DNA of 51,558 bases, from NCBI GenBank assembly GCA_937951485.1, contig CALEDJ010000053.1, forward strand, positions 1-51,558. The letters run 5' to 3'. A program made the translations under genes and the position numbers. A model generated the notes under the pieces. It was not told where the DNA came from. It was given only the letters and a program-made list of their open reading frames with translations, and did not search any database. This document shows positions 35,777-43,851 of the stretch, piece after piece (positions within the stretch are counted from its first letter, which is position 1; each line of letters starts with the position of its first letter). Source of the stretch: an uncultured bacterium (lineage in GTDB: Bacteria > Hydrogenedentota > Hydrogenedentia > Hydrogenedentales > CAILVY01).

Positions 35777-36052
35777 GGCGCTCGCGCACCCACCTCCGAA
35801 CGCTGGCCCAGAACGGCCGCGGACCACGCCAGCTCAGGCCAGGCGCTCCTACAGCACACGAGAACATTCGACTACGGCTGCTTCCGTCAGGACCTGACCG
35901 GGTTCGCCGACATCCCGTTGAGTAGGACCCAACCGTCAACACTGTGCAGCCCGCACCTGACTAAAGGACGAGACGCCCTCGGGTGGGAATTCAACCTCGC
36001 TAAAGCGGATTGCGAGTTACAGGACACCGCTGATTTCCCGTCTAGCGCGAGC
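35777..36052 (-). ncRNA. ffs: Signal recognition particle RNA, large bacterial form
   Basis: The domain IV core reads, on the minus strand, GGTCAGGTCC-TGAC-GGAAGCAGCC (35878-35898), matching the SRP54-binding helix 8. Upstream lies a 5' Alu-type domain with the CTGTAACTCGCAATCCGC and GTTGAATTCCCACCCGAGG segments characteristic of the large form. The ends pair perfectly as GCTCGCGC (36045-36052) with GCGCGAGC (35780-35787), defining a ~276-nt RNA followed by a T-run. The apical loop is UGAC instead of the usual GGAA. The RNA guides membrane-protein targeting with Ffh. Confidence 0.92.
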
Positions 36053-36060
36053 AATATGAC

Positions 36061-36090
36061 AATTTAGCACGGGGGGCGGCAACCTGTCAA
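36061..36090 (-). promoter_or_regulatory. Promoter of the SRP RNA gene
   Basis: Minus strand: TTGACA, an 18-base spacer, then TAAATT. It places the transcription start about 36054, at the 5' end predicted from RNA pairing. Confidence 0.65.
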
Positions 36091-36157
36091 CATGAGGGTC
36101 TGGAGCGGTCTGGAGCGCCGACGCGATCCATGCGCAATATCTGGCGGGCAGGCGCAA

Positions 36158-36257
36158 GAGGCATTTGCGAAATGGGCGTTTCGGACCTCGGTTCCATCAA
36201 AAATCCCGGATATTTCATGTTCTTAAACGCAAAAACAGTTCATTTCGCAAATGCCTC
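36158..36257 (+). mobile_element. MITE-like 100-bp element with perfect 17-bp inverted ends
   Basis: The ends are GAGGCATTTGCGAAATG and its exact reverse complement at 36241-36257. A diverged relative lies at 49661-49761 in reverse orientation. There is no coding capacity. It looks like a non-autonomous or structured repeat. Confidence 0.65.
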
Positions 36258-36271
36258 CGCAAATGCCTGCA

Positions 36272-36301
36272 TTGATGAGCCTTCTTCAGGACTGCTATAC
36301 T
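36272..36301 (+). promoter_or_regulatory. Promoter of the metallo-beta-lactamase-fold gene
   Basis: TTGATG, an 18-base spacer, then TATACT. It lies 35 bases before the ATG at 36337 and just after the MITE-like element. Confidence 0.6.
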
Positions 36302-36336
36302 CGCGGCATTCGAGCAAGCCAAGCACTGGACACTCC

Positions 36337-37116
36337 ATGGGATCGTTTCAATTTTGTCTTTTGGGCAGCGGAAGCAGCGGCAATGCCGCCCTGCTGGTAT
36401 CCGATACCGCGCGGATTCTCATTGACAACGGCTTCAGCCTGAAGCAACTGAAAGAACGCATGGCAATGTTGGGAGAATCAATCTCCCGATTGGACGCCGT
36501 ATTCATCACGCACGAACATGCCGACCATGTCCGGGGAGTCGGGGTGCTGGCGCGCGCGCTGAACCTCCCGGTGTTCATGACCGCCGGCACCTGCGAATCC
36601 CTTCCCATCACCGTGGGGGACATCCCCAATCCGGTGATTTTTGAGGCGGGTGACCGGATACGGATCGGCAACTTGGAGGTTGCCAGTTTCAGCGTGCCGC
36701 ATGATGCGGCGGACCCGGTGAGTTTCACCGTCTCGTGCAACGGCTGCAAAGTTGGATTTGCCACGGATTTCGGCAAACCATCACAATTGATCAAGACCCG
36801 CCTGTCCGGTTCCAACGCGCTGGTGATTGAATCGAATTATTGCCCGGACATGCTGCGAACGGGGCACTATCCCCCGCAGGTGCAGCAGCGCATCCGAAGC
36901 CGCATCGGCCATCTCTCCAACCAGGACATGTGCGCGCTGCTGGACAGTTTGTGGCATGAGACGCTGCGGACCGTGGTGCTCATGCACATCAGCGAGAACA
37001 ACAACCGTCCGGAACTGGCGCACGCCATGGCGGCGCAGGCGCTGCGCGGGCGCAATGTCCGGTTGTTTGTGGCGACGCAGGATACGCCGACTCCGGTCTT
37101 CGAGGTGGATACATGA
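36337..37116 (+). CDS. YycJ/WalJ-type metallo-beta-lactamase-fold hydrolase
   Basis: The 259-residue product carries 'LLGSGSSGNAALL' at 8-20 and the metal motif THEHADH at 58-64 (H59, H61, D63, H64). 'VPHDAADPVSF' and 'LVIESNYCPDML' are typical of the YycJ family. These proteins resemble RNA- or DNA-processing MBL enzymes such as exonucleases. Start 36337 follows the promoter closely; the upstream open frame covers the repeat element and is ignored. The next gene overlaps by ATGA. Confidence 0.9.
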   Translation: MGSFQFCLLGSGSSGNAALLVSDTARILIDNGFSLKQLKERMAMLGESISRLDAVFITHEHADHVRGVGVLARALNLPVFMTAGTCESLPITVGDIPNPVIFEAGDRIRIGNLEVASFSVPHDAADPVSFTVSCNGCKVGFATDFGKPSQLIKTRLSGSNALVIESNYCPDMLRTGHYPPQVQQRIRSRIGHLSNQDMCALLDSLWHETLRTVVLMHISENNNRPELAHAMAAQALRGRNVRLFVATQDTPTPVFEVDT

Positions 37117-38384
37117 CGTCACCCCTCGCTGTGCTGCGTTCCGAAGCGGCTGCCGCGCTGCTCGAACGTGCGGCGCGCTGTGCGGGAACCCCGTTGAGCG
37201 TGCATTACGTCGAACGCAACCAGGAAGGGCCGCGCATCGTGGGATGGGGCGTCTGCCGGGCCTGCCGCCATATCGCCGAAGTTCCGGGCGGCCGCGCGGC
37301 CTGCCGGCAATCCCGCATCAGCGCCGCGTCGGTGGCGTTGCGCCAGGACCGTCCTGTCGTGTTCCTGTGCCATATGGGTTTCGCCTGTGTGTCAGCGCCC
37401 TTATTGGCGGGCGAGGGCTTCGTCATGACCCTCGGGCCGTATGTGCCGGCGGGCGAGGCGCAATCTCTCGAATTTGACGCAATCAACGGACTGGCCGCGC
37501 TGACCGGCGAACATCCGGATGCATTCCCGGAACCGTTGGACGACATCCATCACGCGCCGGCGGGCGCGGCGCCCGCCGTGGCGGAATGGACCCGGGAAGG
37601 GATGGAAGCCCTGTTCGCCGCGCAGGTTTCCACACCGCAAGCCGCAGAGGATGAAAAAGCGCTTCCTGAGGAGACAGCCGCGCCGCACCGAAAGAAGCCC
37701 CGCACCCACGTGCTGCAAGCATATGCGGCGGCTGAAATCGCCGCCGCGCTCGCCGCTGGCGACATCACCCAGGCGCGACACCTCCTGCACGGCACGCTGG
37801 CGGAGATTTACACCCATCGGCGGGTGCGTATCGCTGTGCGGCGCGCGCGTATATTGGCGGCTGCCGCCGCCACCCTCGAAGCCGCAGAGCGCGCAAGCCT
37901 CGACACCGTGCGCGCCTGGGGCGCCTTCCAGGAATTTGTCGCCCGATGTCAGCAGGCTTCATCCGATCCCGCTCTGCTTGACACTGCGATGGAATTGCTG
38001 GGGTTGGTCGCGCGGGACGCGCGGCGCAAGGACGCGGAAGCGGAGGTCCCGGGCGATGCGACTGCTTTTTCCAGGATGAATGACCTCATTCAAAGCCGTC
38101 TGATTGAGGGTATTACGCTGGAGGAAATCGCGGCGCAACTGGGCGAGACGGCCTCGGCGATCACGCATCGGCTCCAGCGCAAATTCGGAATGAGTTTCTC
38201 GGAATACGTGGGGCGGATCCGCGTGGAAAAGGCCAAGGAATTGCTCAGGCGGACAAAATTAAGCGCCACCGAAGTGGCCCGCCGGGTCGGCATCGGGGAC
38301 CAGAGTAATTTCGGCAAACTGTTCAAGAAATTCACCGGCAAGACCCCGAAGCAATACCGCGAAGACTATGCGAGGAAATCATGA
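37113..38384 (+). CDS. PocR-domain AraC-family transcription regulator
   Basis: The product has 423 residues. The N-terminal PocR sensory domain (about 1-145) has clustered Cys: 'GVCRACRHIAEVPGGRAAC' and 'FLCHMGFACVSAPL'. A helical middle region resembling those of PocR regulators lies at about 200-310. A C-terminal AraC double helix-turn-helix runs about 320-420 ('FGMSFSEYVGRIRVEKAKEL', 'ATEVARRVGIGDQSNFGKLF'). PocR domains bind small organic ligands. It overlaps the MBL-fold gene and the next small gene by four bases each. Confidence 0.88.
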   Translation: MTSPLAVLRSEAAAALLERAARCAGTPLSVHYVERNQEGPRIVGWGVCRACRHIAEVPGGRAACRQSRISAASVALRQDRPVVFLCHMGFACVSAPLLAGEGFVMTLGPYVPAGEAQSLEFDAINGLAALTGEHPDAFPEPLDDIHHAPAGAAPAVAEWTREGMEALFAAQVSTPQAAEDEKALPEETAAPHRKKPRTHVLQAYAAAEIAAALAAGDITQARHLLHGTLAEIYTHRRVRIAVRRARILAAAAATLEAAERASLDTVRAWGAFQEFVARCQQASSDPALLDTAMELLGLVARDARRKDAEAEVPGDATAFSRMNDLIQSRLIEGITLEEIAAQLGETASAITHRLQRKFGMSFSEYVGRIRVEKAKELLRRTKLSATEVARRVGIGDQSNFGKLFKKFTGKTPKQYREDYARKS

Positions 38385-38551
38385 TGCCATGGCTGAGACG
38401 CCTGCGGGAACGCCTGCGGCAATGGTGGCTGCGGGTGCGTTGTCCGACGGAATTTCTGTGCGACAATTGCGTGTATGACCATCCTTCGGCCTGCGCCCGC
38501 CCACAACGGCCCAACGCCATCAAATGCCCCGATTACCGGCCCAGAACATGA
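38381..38551 (+). CDS. Tiny Cys-rich protein (56 aa)
   Basis: It starts at the ATG overlapping the regulator's stop (ATGA) and ends at TGA 38549-38551. A basic amphipathic N-terminus 'MMPWLRRLRERLRQWWLRV' precedes five cysteines in 'CPTEFLCDNCVYDHPSAC' and 'KCPDY'. The spacing C-x5-C-x2-C-x7-C-x10-C suggests a zinc or iron-sulfur knuckle. Coupling to the regulator supports its being real. I know no function. Confidence 0.65.
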   Translation: MMPWLRRLRERLRQWWLRVRCPTEFLCDNCVYDHPSACARPQRPNAIKCPDYRPRT

Positions 38552-38973
38552 AAGGACGTTTTTGGAAAACCTGTAATATTCAGCCGGTGGAAGCAAACAT
38601 CGCTCCTAACCCCGTCGTTGCGAGCAGCGAAGCGTAACGCGGCAATCTGGATAAGCGATGCGCATCAGATTCGTTCGGAGCGCCAGGCGAAGATCGGCTG
38701 GGCAACAAGACAACCGGAAATGTTCCCTGACATGAAACTCCGCGCATTGTTGGCAAGTCTGATCAAGGGTCAAGGGTAAGTGTACGGCGGAAGAACCGGG
38801 TTTTGTGGTATGCCGGCTATGTGCTATGCTCGATGTTCCGCTGCTTCACGGGGTTGTGGATTGTTTGTGCGCATGAGGCGCGATACGTCCGGGCCGATAG
38901 CGGTGGAGGACGCAAAGGGTCAAAGGCAGCCCGTGGTGGATGCCGCAACACGATAATCGAAGGAGAACGGACC
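38552..38973. other. Intergenic region with relic repeat and promoter
   Basis: There are 422 bases without a gene. Around 38612-38652 lies a GTCGTTGCGAGCAGCGAAGC-type stretch ending CGGCAATCTGG, like a widespread bacterial palindromic repeat. A promoter follows at 38803-38830. Confidence 0.5.
38803..38830 (+). promoter_or_regulatory. Extended -10 promoter of the 598-aa lipoprotein gene
   Basis: TTGTGG, a 16-base spacer ending TGTGC, then TATGCT. The same TGTGCTATGCT string occurs at 40847-40857. Confidence 0.5.
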
Positions 38974-40770
38974 ATGATGAACACGTTGCGAGGTTTTTCC
39001 GGCATGGCTTGCCACATGCTGGTTGTCGTCCTCATGATCGGCATGATGACACTGGTTGGCTGTGGCGGCGAAGCGCCGCCGCCCGCGCCTCCGGCGCCCC
39101 CGGCGTCCCCTGCGGCGCCCGCGCCTGAACCGGCTGCAGCGCCGCCTGCGGCGCCCACGCCGCCCGCCCCGGCCGTGGACCGGCCGGCGCCGGCGTTCAC
39201 GCCGGTGGTCGGCGATGTCCTGCAATACCTGCCGGACCACGCGCAACTGGCCATCGGCCTGCCACCAATCAACGGTATTCTGAACAAGGCGCTGCCCTTC
39301 GCCAAACGCATCGCTCCGCCTGAATTGGATATTGAGAAAGAATATGAAAACATCATCCGCGACCTTGCCAGGGATGCGGACGCGCCCGACGCCAAAACGC
39401 TGGGCGAAATCGCAGCGGCCAAAGGGGTTGACGCGGATGCGCCGATTGCGGTCTTCGCCGATTTCAACAAATCCTTCCAGAAGGCCGGCGCCAAGACGGA
39501 AGTTGACCTGGCTGATCTGGAACCGCCGGCCATTGCCGGCGTGCTCTGCCTCAAGGACGCCGCCAAAGCGGAAGCCACAGTGAAAGAACTCATCAGTCTC
39601 AGTCCGGATTTGAGCGGCGTGACCGCCGAGACGGTCAGCGTGGGCGATATCGCGATTCAAGTGTACGACGCGTACGGCTACTTCATCGCGGACAACAAAA
39701 TCGCTCTGGGCAGCCTGGACCTCGTCAAGCAGGTGGCGGAGCGTTTCGCCAGTCCCGCGATCCTGAGATACGGCACGGCGGCCTGCCCGGCCACCGCGCC
39801 GGACGAAGCCGCCATCCTGATGCGCGGCAAGCAGTTTATCTCGCTGCTCAAGCGCGTCCTGCCTGCGCTCGATATGTTTGGCGACCAGCCCTTTGCCGAG
39901 CCGCTTCTGCTGGGGCAGATCAATTCGCTGGACGCCATGCTGGCCGACGTGGACGATCCCTTGGTCACCACCATTTCATGGACCAAGGACCGCTTTGAGA
40001 TTAACAGCCGCCTCGATACGGCCGCCCACCCCGAGGTGATCACGTTCAGCGGCCAGGCCGCGCCCCTGCGCTATGTCCAGAAACTTCCCAAAGACACCGT
40101 GGCGATGTGGGCGTTCCGTCTGACGCCGGAATACAAGAAACAGATAACGGACGTGTATCTGAAGTCGCTGCCCGCCGAAATGACCCAGAATCCGCAGTTC
40201 GCCCAGGGCCTGTCCATCGGCAACCAACTGCTGACCATGCTCGGCGAGGAACTGACGCTGGGGGTCTCCGGCGCGAAGGATGACTTCCCGGTGCTCACGC
40301 TGATGATCGGCCTGGCCAATCCGGAACCGACCAAGGGCCTGTTGCAGATGCTGGTGCCCATGCAGGTCTCGGAAAAGCACAACGAGGTGGACATCAATCA
40401 GATTCAGGCGCCGATCCCCATTCCCATCTCCCTGGCCTTCGCGGGCGACATGGTCCTGCTCAGCAACGACACGGAGAAGATGAAGGGGATCATTGACCTG
40501 GCGACGGAGGAACGCACCAGCGGTCTCCTGGCGGGCATGGAACCGCCCCTGTCCGCCGATACCCCCCGGTACAGCGCCTTCGTGCTGAATACCAGCCTCT
40601 TCTCCGATGTGCTCCTGCCGTTGAATGCCATCCTCAATTTCCTGCCGGCGGAAGCCCAACCCATCATGGAGCAGGTGTCCAGCGTGTTGCGGGAACTGCG
40701 CTTCTTCTCTGAAATGGACGGCTCCTGGATAAGCACCAAACTCTCTCTGTATCTGCGTGAGGCGGTTTGA
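38974..40770 (+). CDS. Large lipoprotein of unknown function (DUF3352-like)
   Basis: The product has 598 residues. AAGGAG lies eight bases before the ATG at 38974. The signal peptide ends in 'TLVGC', followed by a ~45-residue Pro/Ala linker. The body has alternating alpha/beta segments such as 'VLQYLPDHAQLAIGLPPINGI', 'APIAVFADFNKSF' and 'GDMVLLSNDTEKMKGIID'. This layout resembles DUF3352-type periplasmic proteins, but the match is impression only. The gene ends in a strong terminator and stands alone. Confidence 0.75.
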   Translation: MMNTLRGFSGMACHMLVVVLMIGMMTLVGCGGEAPPPAPPAPPASPAAPAPEPAAAPPAAPTPPAPAVDRPAPAFTPVVGDVLQYLPDHAQLAIGLPPINGILNKALPFAKRIAPPELDIEKEYENIIRDLARDADAPDAKTLGEIAAAKGVDADAPIAVFADFNKSFQKAGAKTEVDLADLEPPAIAGVLCLKDAAKAEATVKELISLSPDLSGVTAETVSVGDIAIQVYDAYGYFIADNKIALGSLDLVKQVAERFASPAILRYGTAACPATAPDEAAILMRGKQFISLLKRVLPALDMFGDQPFAEPLLLGQINSLDAMLADVDDPLVTTISWTKDRFEINSRLDTAAHPEVITFSGQAAPLRYVQKLPKDTVAMWAFRLTPEYKKQITDVYLKSLPAEMTQNPQFAQGLSIGNQLLTMLGEELTLGVSGAKDDFPVLTLMIGLANPEPTKGLLQMLVPMQVSEKHNEVDINQIQAPIPIPISLAFAGDMVLLSNDTEKMKGIIDLATEERTSGLLAGMEPPLSADTPRYSAFVLNTSLFSDVLLPLNAILNFLPAEAQPIMEQVSSVLRELRFFSEMDGSWISTKLSLYLREAV

Positions 40771-40789
40771 CAATCCTCGTTGTTTTCTT

Positions 40790-40830
40790 TCGCGGGATCC
40801 CGGAATCATCCGGGGTCCCGCGAATGTTTT
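40790..40830 (+). terminator. Rho-independent terminator
   Basis: A 14-bp stem TCGCGGGATCCCGG / CCGGGGTCCCGCGA (one G-U pair) with an AATCAT loop is followed by ATGTTTTT. It lies 20 bases after the lipoprotein stop. Confidence 0.9.
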
Positions 40831-40857
40831 TCACGACGCCAAAGCCTGTGCTATGCT
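40830..40857 (+). promoter_or_regulatory. Extended -10 promoter of the kinase/STAS pair
   Basis: TTCACG, a 16-base spacer ending TGTGC, then TATGCT, 22 bases before GTG 40879. The -10 region matches that at 38825-38830. Confidence 0.5.
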
Positions 40858-40878
40858 TGGCGCAGAGGATGAAGCGGC

Positions 40879-41310
40879 GTGGACAAGGTGCTTTTCAAAG
40901 CGGAATTTCTCAGCAGCATTGAGGCCATGGCGGAAGTCCTGGAGCAGGCGGTGGACTGCATGGTCCAGGGGCGGTGTCTTCGCGATAAGGATGTGCAGCG
41001 CCTGCGCCTGTGCCTGGAGGAAGCCCTGGTGAACGCCGTGCAGCACGGCAACCAGGGCGACGCGCAGCGCAAAGTGCGCATCGAGATTGCCGAACAAATG
41101 GACAAAGCGTGCCGCATTCGCATCTTTGACGAAGGCGGCGGTTTTGTCCCGGAGAATATCCGCAAACCGGAAGGCGAACAGATGGGCGGGCGCGGCGTCT
41201 GTCTGATGCGACACTACATGGAGGCCGTAACGTTCAACCCGAAAGAACACTGCCTGGAAATGGTGTTCCGCTGCAATACCGCCACAAAGGAGGGCAAGAC
41301 GCATGAGTAA
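40879..41310 (+). CDS. RsbW-like serine kinase / anti-sigma-factor-type ATPase
   Basis: The 143-residue GHKL ATPase has the N-box 'CLEEALVNAVQHGN' at about 48-61, the G1 box 'FDEGGGF' and the G2 box 'GGRGVCLM'. Proteins of this type bind sigma factors or phosphorylate a STAS partner; the partner is encoded next with an 8-base overlap. GTG start with GAGG ten bases upstream. No sigma factor or PP2C phosphatase is adjacent. Confidence 0.88.
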   Translation: MDKVLFKAEFLSSIEAMAEVLEQAVDCMVQGRCLRDKDVQRLRLCLEEALVNAVQHGNQGDAQRKVRIEIAEQMDKACRIRIFDEGGGFVPENIRKPEGEQMGGRGVCLMRHYMEAVTFNPKEHCLEMVFRCNTATKEGKTHE

Positions 41311-41725
41311 ATCGGAAGGGGCCTTGCTGACATTTGAGAAACGGGGACGCATTCACGTGGGCACCATCCATGCGGCGCGCATGTTAAGCACCATTAACGC
41401 CGCTGAATTCGGCGCACAGACAATGGAGTACGTCACGAAAAACCCGGGACTCAATCTCCTGCTGAACTTCGAGCATGTGGACTATCTTTCCAGCGTCGTG
41501 CTCACCGAATTGCTGAAAATCAACAGATTGATCAAAGAAACCCACGGAAAACTGCGCTTGTGCGGCGTGGCGCCGTCCATTCAGGAAATATTCGAGATCA
41601 CCAACCTCGACAAGGTCTTTGTCATCCACAGCGACACTGTGGATGCGGACCTCCGCCGCTTCGAGCGCGCCCTGGATATCGCCGCAGAGGCCGAAGCATG
41701 GGTAGAACCCACGGACAAGGCTTGA
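41303..41725 (+). CDS. STAS-domain anti-anti-sigma factor
   Basis: The 140-residue single STAS domain carries the phosphorylatable serine region 'FEHVDYLSSVVLTELL' (S63/S64) and 'KLRLCGVAPSIQEIFEITNL'. AAGGAGG precedes the start inside the kinase gene. Together the two form the usual partner-switch core. The C-terminal ~25 residues extend past the family length. Confidence 0.9.
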   Translation: MSKSEGALLTFEKRGRIHVGTIHAARMLSTINAAEFGAQTMEYVTKNPGLNLLLNFEHVDYLSSVVLTELLKINRLIKETHGKLRLCGVAPSIQEIFEITNLDKVFVIHSDTVDADLRRFERALDIAAEAEAWVEPTDKA

Positions 41726-41767
41726 CCGGGTGAAAAAGAGGATAAGAATTATGGAACATATTCGACT

Positions 41768-41887
41768 AATAGGACCAATGGGACCAATAGGACCAACAGG
41801 ACCTGTAAGGGAAGGGCGGGTGCAGCGAAGCCGAACACACAAATTCCAATAGGTCCTGTCGGTCGTATAGGCCCTGGTGGTCCTGTC
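41768..41887 (+). repeat. Inverted arrays of 9-bp repeats
   Basis: Four AATAGGACC-like units (41768-41803) face four GGTCCTGTC-like units (41852-41887) across 48 bases. The arrays are near reverse complements and could fold into a long hairpin. They lie between the STAS gene and the aldolase gene. Confidence 0.75.
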
Positions 41888-41946
41888 GCCCGACGATTTC
41901 CATCAGATCCAATACCAATGTCCCACAGAACAGGAATAACCGTCCT

Positions 41947-42615
41947 ATGCCAGATCAAGACATCATCAGCACATTATCAAGCCTTGGGGTAATCCCCGTT
42001 ATCGCGATTGATACGCCGGAAGCCGCGCTGCCGCTGGCGGATGCGTTGCTGGAGGGCGGGCTGCCCATTGCGGAGATCACCTTCCGCACGCGCGCGGCGG
42101 CCGAGGTTATCCGGCTGCTGGCCAAGGAACGCCCGCAGTTGGTTCTCGGCGCGGGTACCGTGCTGAACCGGGAGAACCTCGTGGCGGCCAAACAGGCCGG
42201 GGCGCAGTTCGCGGTGGCGCCGGGTTTCCACCCCGCGATTGTGTCGGAAGCGGCGGCCATCGGCCTGCCCTTCTTCCCCGGCGTGGCCACGCCTTCCGAA
42301 ATCGAGCAGGCGATGGCCATGGGCCGCAATGTGCTCAAATTCTTCCCCTCGGAAGCGCTGGGCGGCGTGTCCTTTATCCAATCCGTCGCCGCGCCATATG
42401 CGCACACCGGCCTGCGCCTCATTCCCACCGGCGGGGTCGGCCCGGCAAACCTGGAACAGTATCTCTCGCTGAATGTCGTGGTTGCGGTCGGCGGCACTTG
42501 GATCGCCAAGAAAGAGGACATCGCTACGGGCAGTTGGGACAAGATTACCGAACGCTGCCGCGCCGCCAAGGAGATCGTGGCGCACGTCAAAGATAAGCAG
42601 GGGATGCCATGCTGA
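41947..42615 (+). CDS. eda: KDPG / KHG aldolase
   Basis: The 222-residue class I aldolase splits 2-keto-3-deoxy-6-phosphogluconate to pyruvate and glyceraldehyde 3-phosphate. Schiff-base lysine K131 is in 'NVLKFFPSEALGG'; the catalytic Glu and substrate-binding Arg are in 'EITFRT' (E43, R47). The C-terminal 'IPTGGV' phosphate loop is present. The next gene overlaps by seven bases, so this aldolase may act on sugar acids in a small catabolic operon. Confidence 0.93.
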   Translation: MPDQDIISTLSSLGVIPVIAIDTPEAALPLADALLEGGLPIAEITFRTRAAAEVIRLLAKERPQLVLGAGTVLNRENLVAAKQAGAQFAVAPGFHPAIVSEAAAIGLPFFPGVATPSEIEQAMAMGRNVLKFFPSEALGGVSFIQSVAAPYAHTGLRLIPTGGVGPANLEQYLSLNVVVAVGGTWIAKKEDIATGSWDKITERCRAAKEIVAHVKDKQGMPC

Positions 42616-43826
42616 GCGGAAGAGAACGAATCCTGAAAGCAGTCGCATTTGAAGCGACGGACCGCGCGCCGTTGGACCTCGGCGGGATGCTGTCCACATC
42701 CATCAGTTGTTTCGCCTATCCGGACCTGGTCCGCGTGCTGGGATTGCCGCCGCGCCATCCGAAGGTCTTCGACACCGGACAGATGCTCGCCTGGCCGGAC
42801 CTGGATGTGCTGGACGCCTTGGGCTGCGACGCCGTGACAATGTTCATGGACGCCACCAACGCCTATGAGCAGCCGGAACTGTGGCATCCCTGCGATTTCA
42901 ACGGTCGCCTGCCAGCCTATGTGCGCGATCCCAAGGCGTTTCAGGCGCTGCCCGACGGCACAATCCTGCAGCACGGCGGCGCCAGCAAGATGCCGCCGAC
43001 CTCCCATGTCTTCGAGTCGGAACACGGCGGCCAGCCCCTCTTGCTGGACGGTGATATTCCCAAGCCTGACTTGCAGGAGGTCCGCAAACGGCTGGAATCG
43101 GATCGTCTGCACGCGGAAACCATCCGCGCGGTGAAAGATCGGTGCCGCCGCGCGCGGGAATCCAGCGACCGCGCGATCTTTTTCAACGGCCCCGGTGCGG
43201 GCATCGGCATCGGCGCGTACACGGGCATCGCGATGTTTCCGATGCTGTGCCTGACGGAACCGGAATTCGTCGAGGAACTGCACGAAATCACCGTCAGCCA
43301 TGCCATCGGGCAGATCGAGGCGCTGCTCGCGGAGATTCACCCCTACATTGACATCTACAACATCAGTGCGGATGACTGGGGCACTCAGAACCAGACCGTC
43401 GCATCGCCGGACATCTTCCGCCGTCTCTTCCTGCCCTATTACCGCCGCGTCAACGACGCCGTCCACTGCGCGGCACCGAATGTGAAGACATTCCTGCACT
43501 CCTGCGGCGCGATCTACGATCTCATTGACATGGTGGTCGAGGCCGGCTTCGACATCCTCAACCCCGTGCAGTGGACCGCCGGCGGTCATTCCTACCGCGA
43601 ATGGAAGGACAAGGCGCGGGGCCGCATCGCGCTGTGGGGCGGCGGCGTGAACACGCAGCAGACGCTGCCCCTGGGCACGGTCGGGGATGTCGATCGGGAA
43701 GTCACGGAGATCGTGCGCTACATGCGCCAGGACGGTGGTTATGTGTTCTGCGCCATCCACAACATCCTCGCCGAAGTCCCCGGCGAGAAAGTCGCGGCCA
43801 TGTATCGCGCGGCCGCTTCGGCCTAA
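42609..43826 (+). CDS. Uroporphyrinogen-decarboxylase-fold protein (MtaA/CmuA-like)
   Basis: The 405-residue URO-D superfamily protein has 'RERILKAVAFEATDRAPLDLGG' at the N-terminus and 'NVKTFLHSCGAIYDLI' near residue 295, the His and Cys of the zinc site of corrinoid/CoM methyltransferases. It is closer to that branch than to HemE, which lacks the Cys-Gly motif. No corrinoid protein is adjacent, so the methyl donor or even the reaction is open. It is coupled to eda. Confidence 0.85.
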   Translation: MLSGRERILKAVAFEATDRAPLDLGGMLSTSISCFAYPDLVRVLGLPPRHPKVFDTGQMLAWPDLDVLDALGCDAVTMFMDATNAYEQPELWHPCDFNGRLPAYVRDPKAFQALPDGTILQHGGASKMPPTSHVFESEHGGQPLLLDGDIPKPDLQEVRKRLESDRLHAETIRAVKDRCRRARESSDRAIFFNGPGAGIGIGAYTGIAMFPMLCLTEPEFVEELHEITVSHAIGQIEALLAEIHPYIDIYNISADDWGTQNQTVASPDIFRRLFLPYYRRVNDAVHCAAPNVKTFLHSCGAIYDLIDMVVEAGFDILNPVQWTAGGHSYREWKDKARGRIALWGGGVNTQQTLPLGTVGDVDREVTEIVRYMRQDGGYVFCAIHNILAEVPGEKVAAMYRAAASA

Positions 43827-43851
43827 GAATCGCACAGGCACCACGCCGACG

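Noticed and set aside
35621-36067. Plus-strand open frame across the SRP RNA
   Set aside because: The region folds and matches SRP RNA on the minus strand; the frame is incidental.
36130-36336. N-terminal extension of the YycJ-type protein
   Set aside because: It covers the 100-bp palindromic element and the promoter; similarity starts at 36337.
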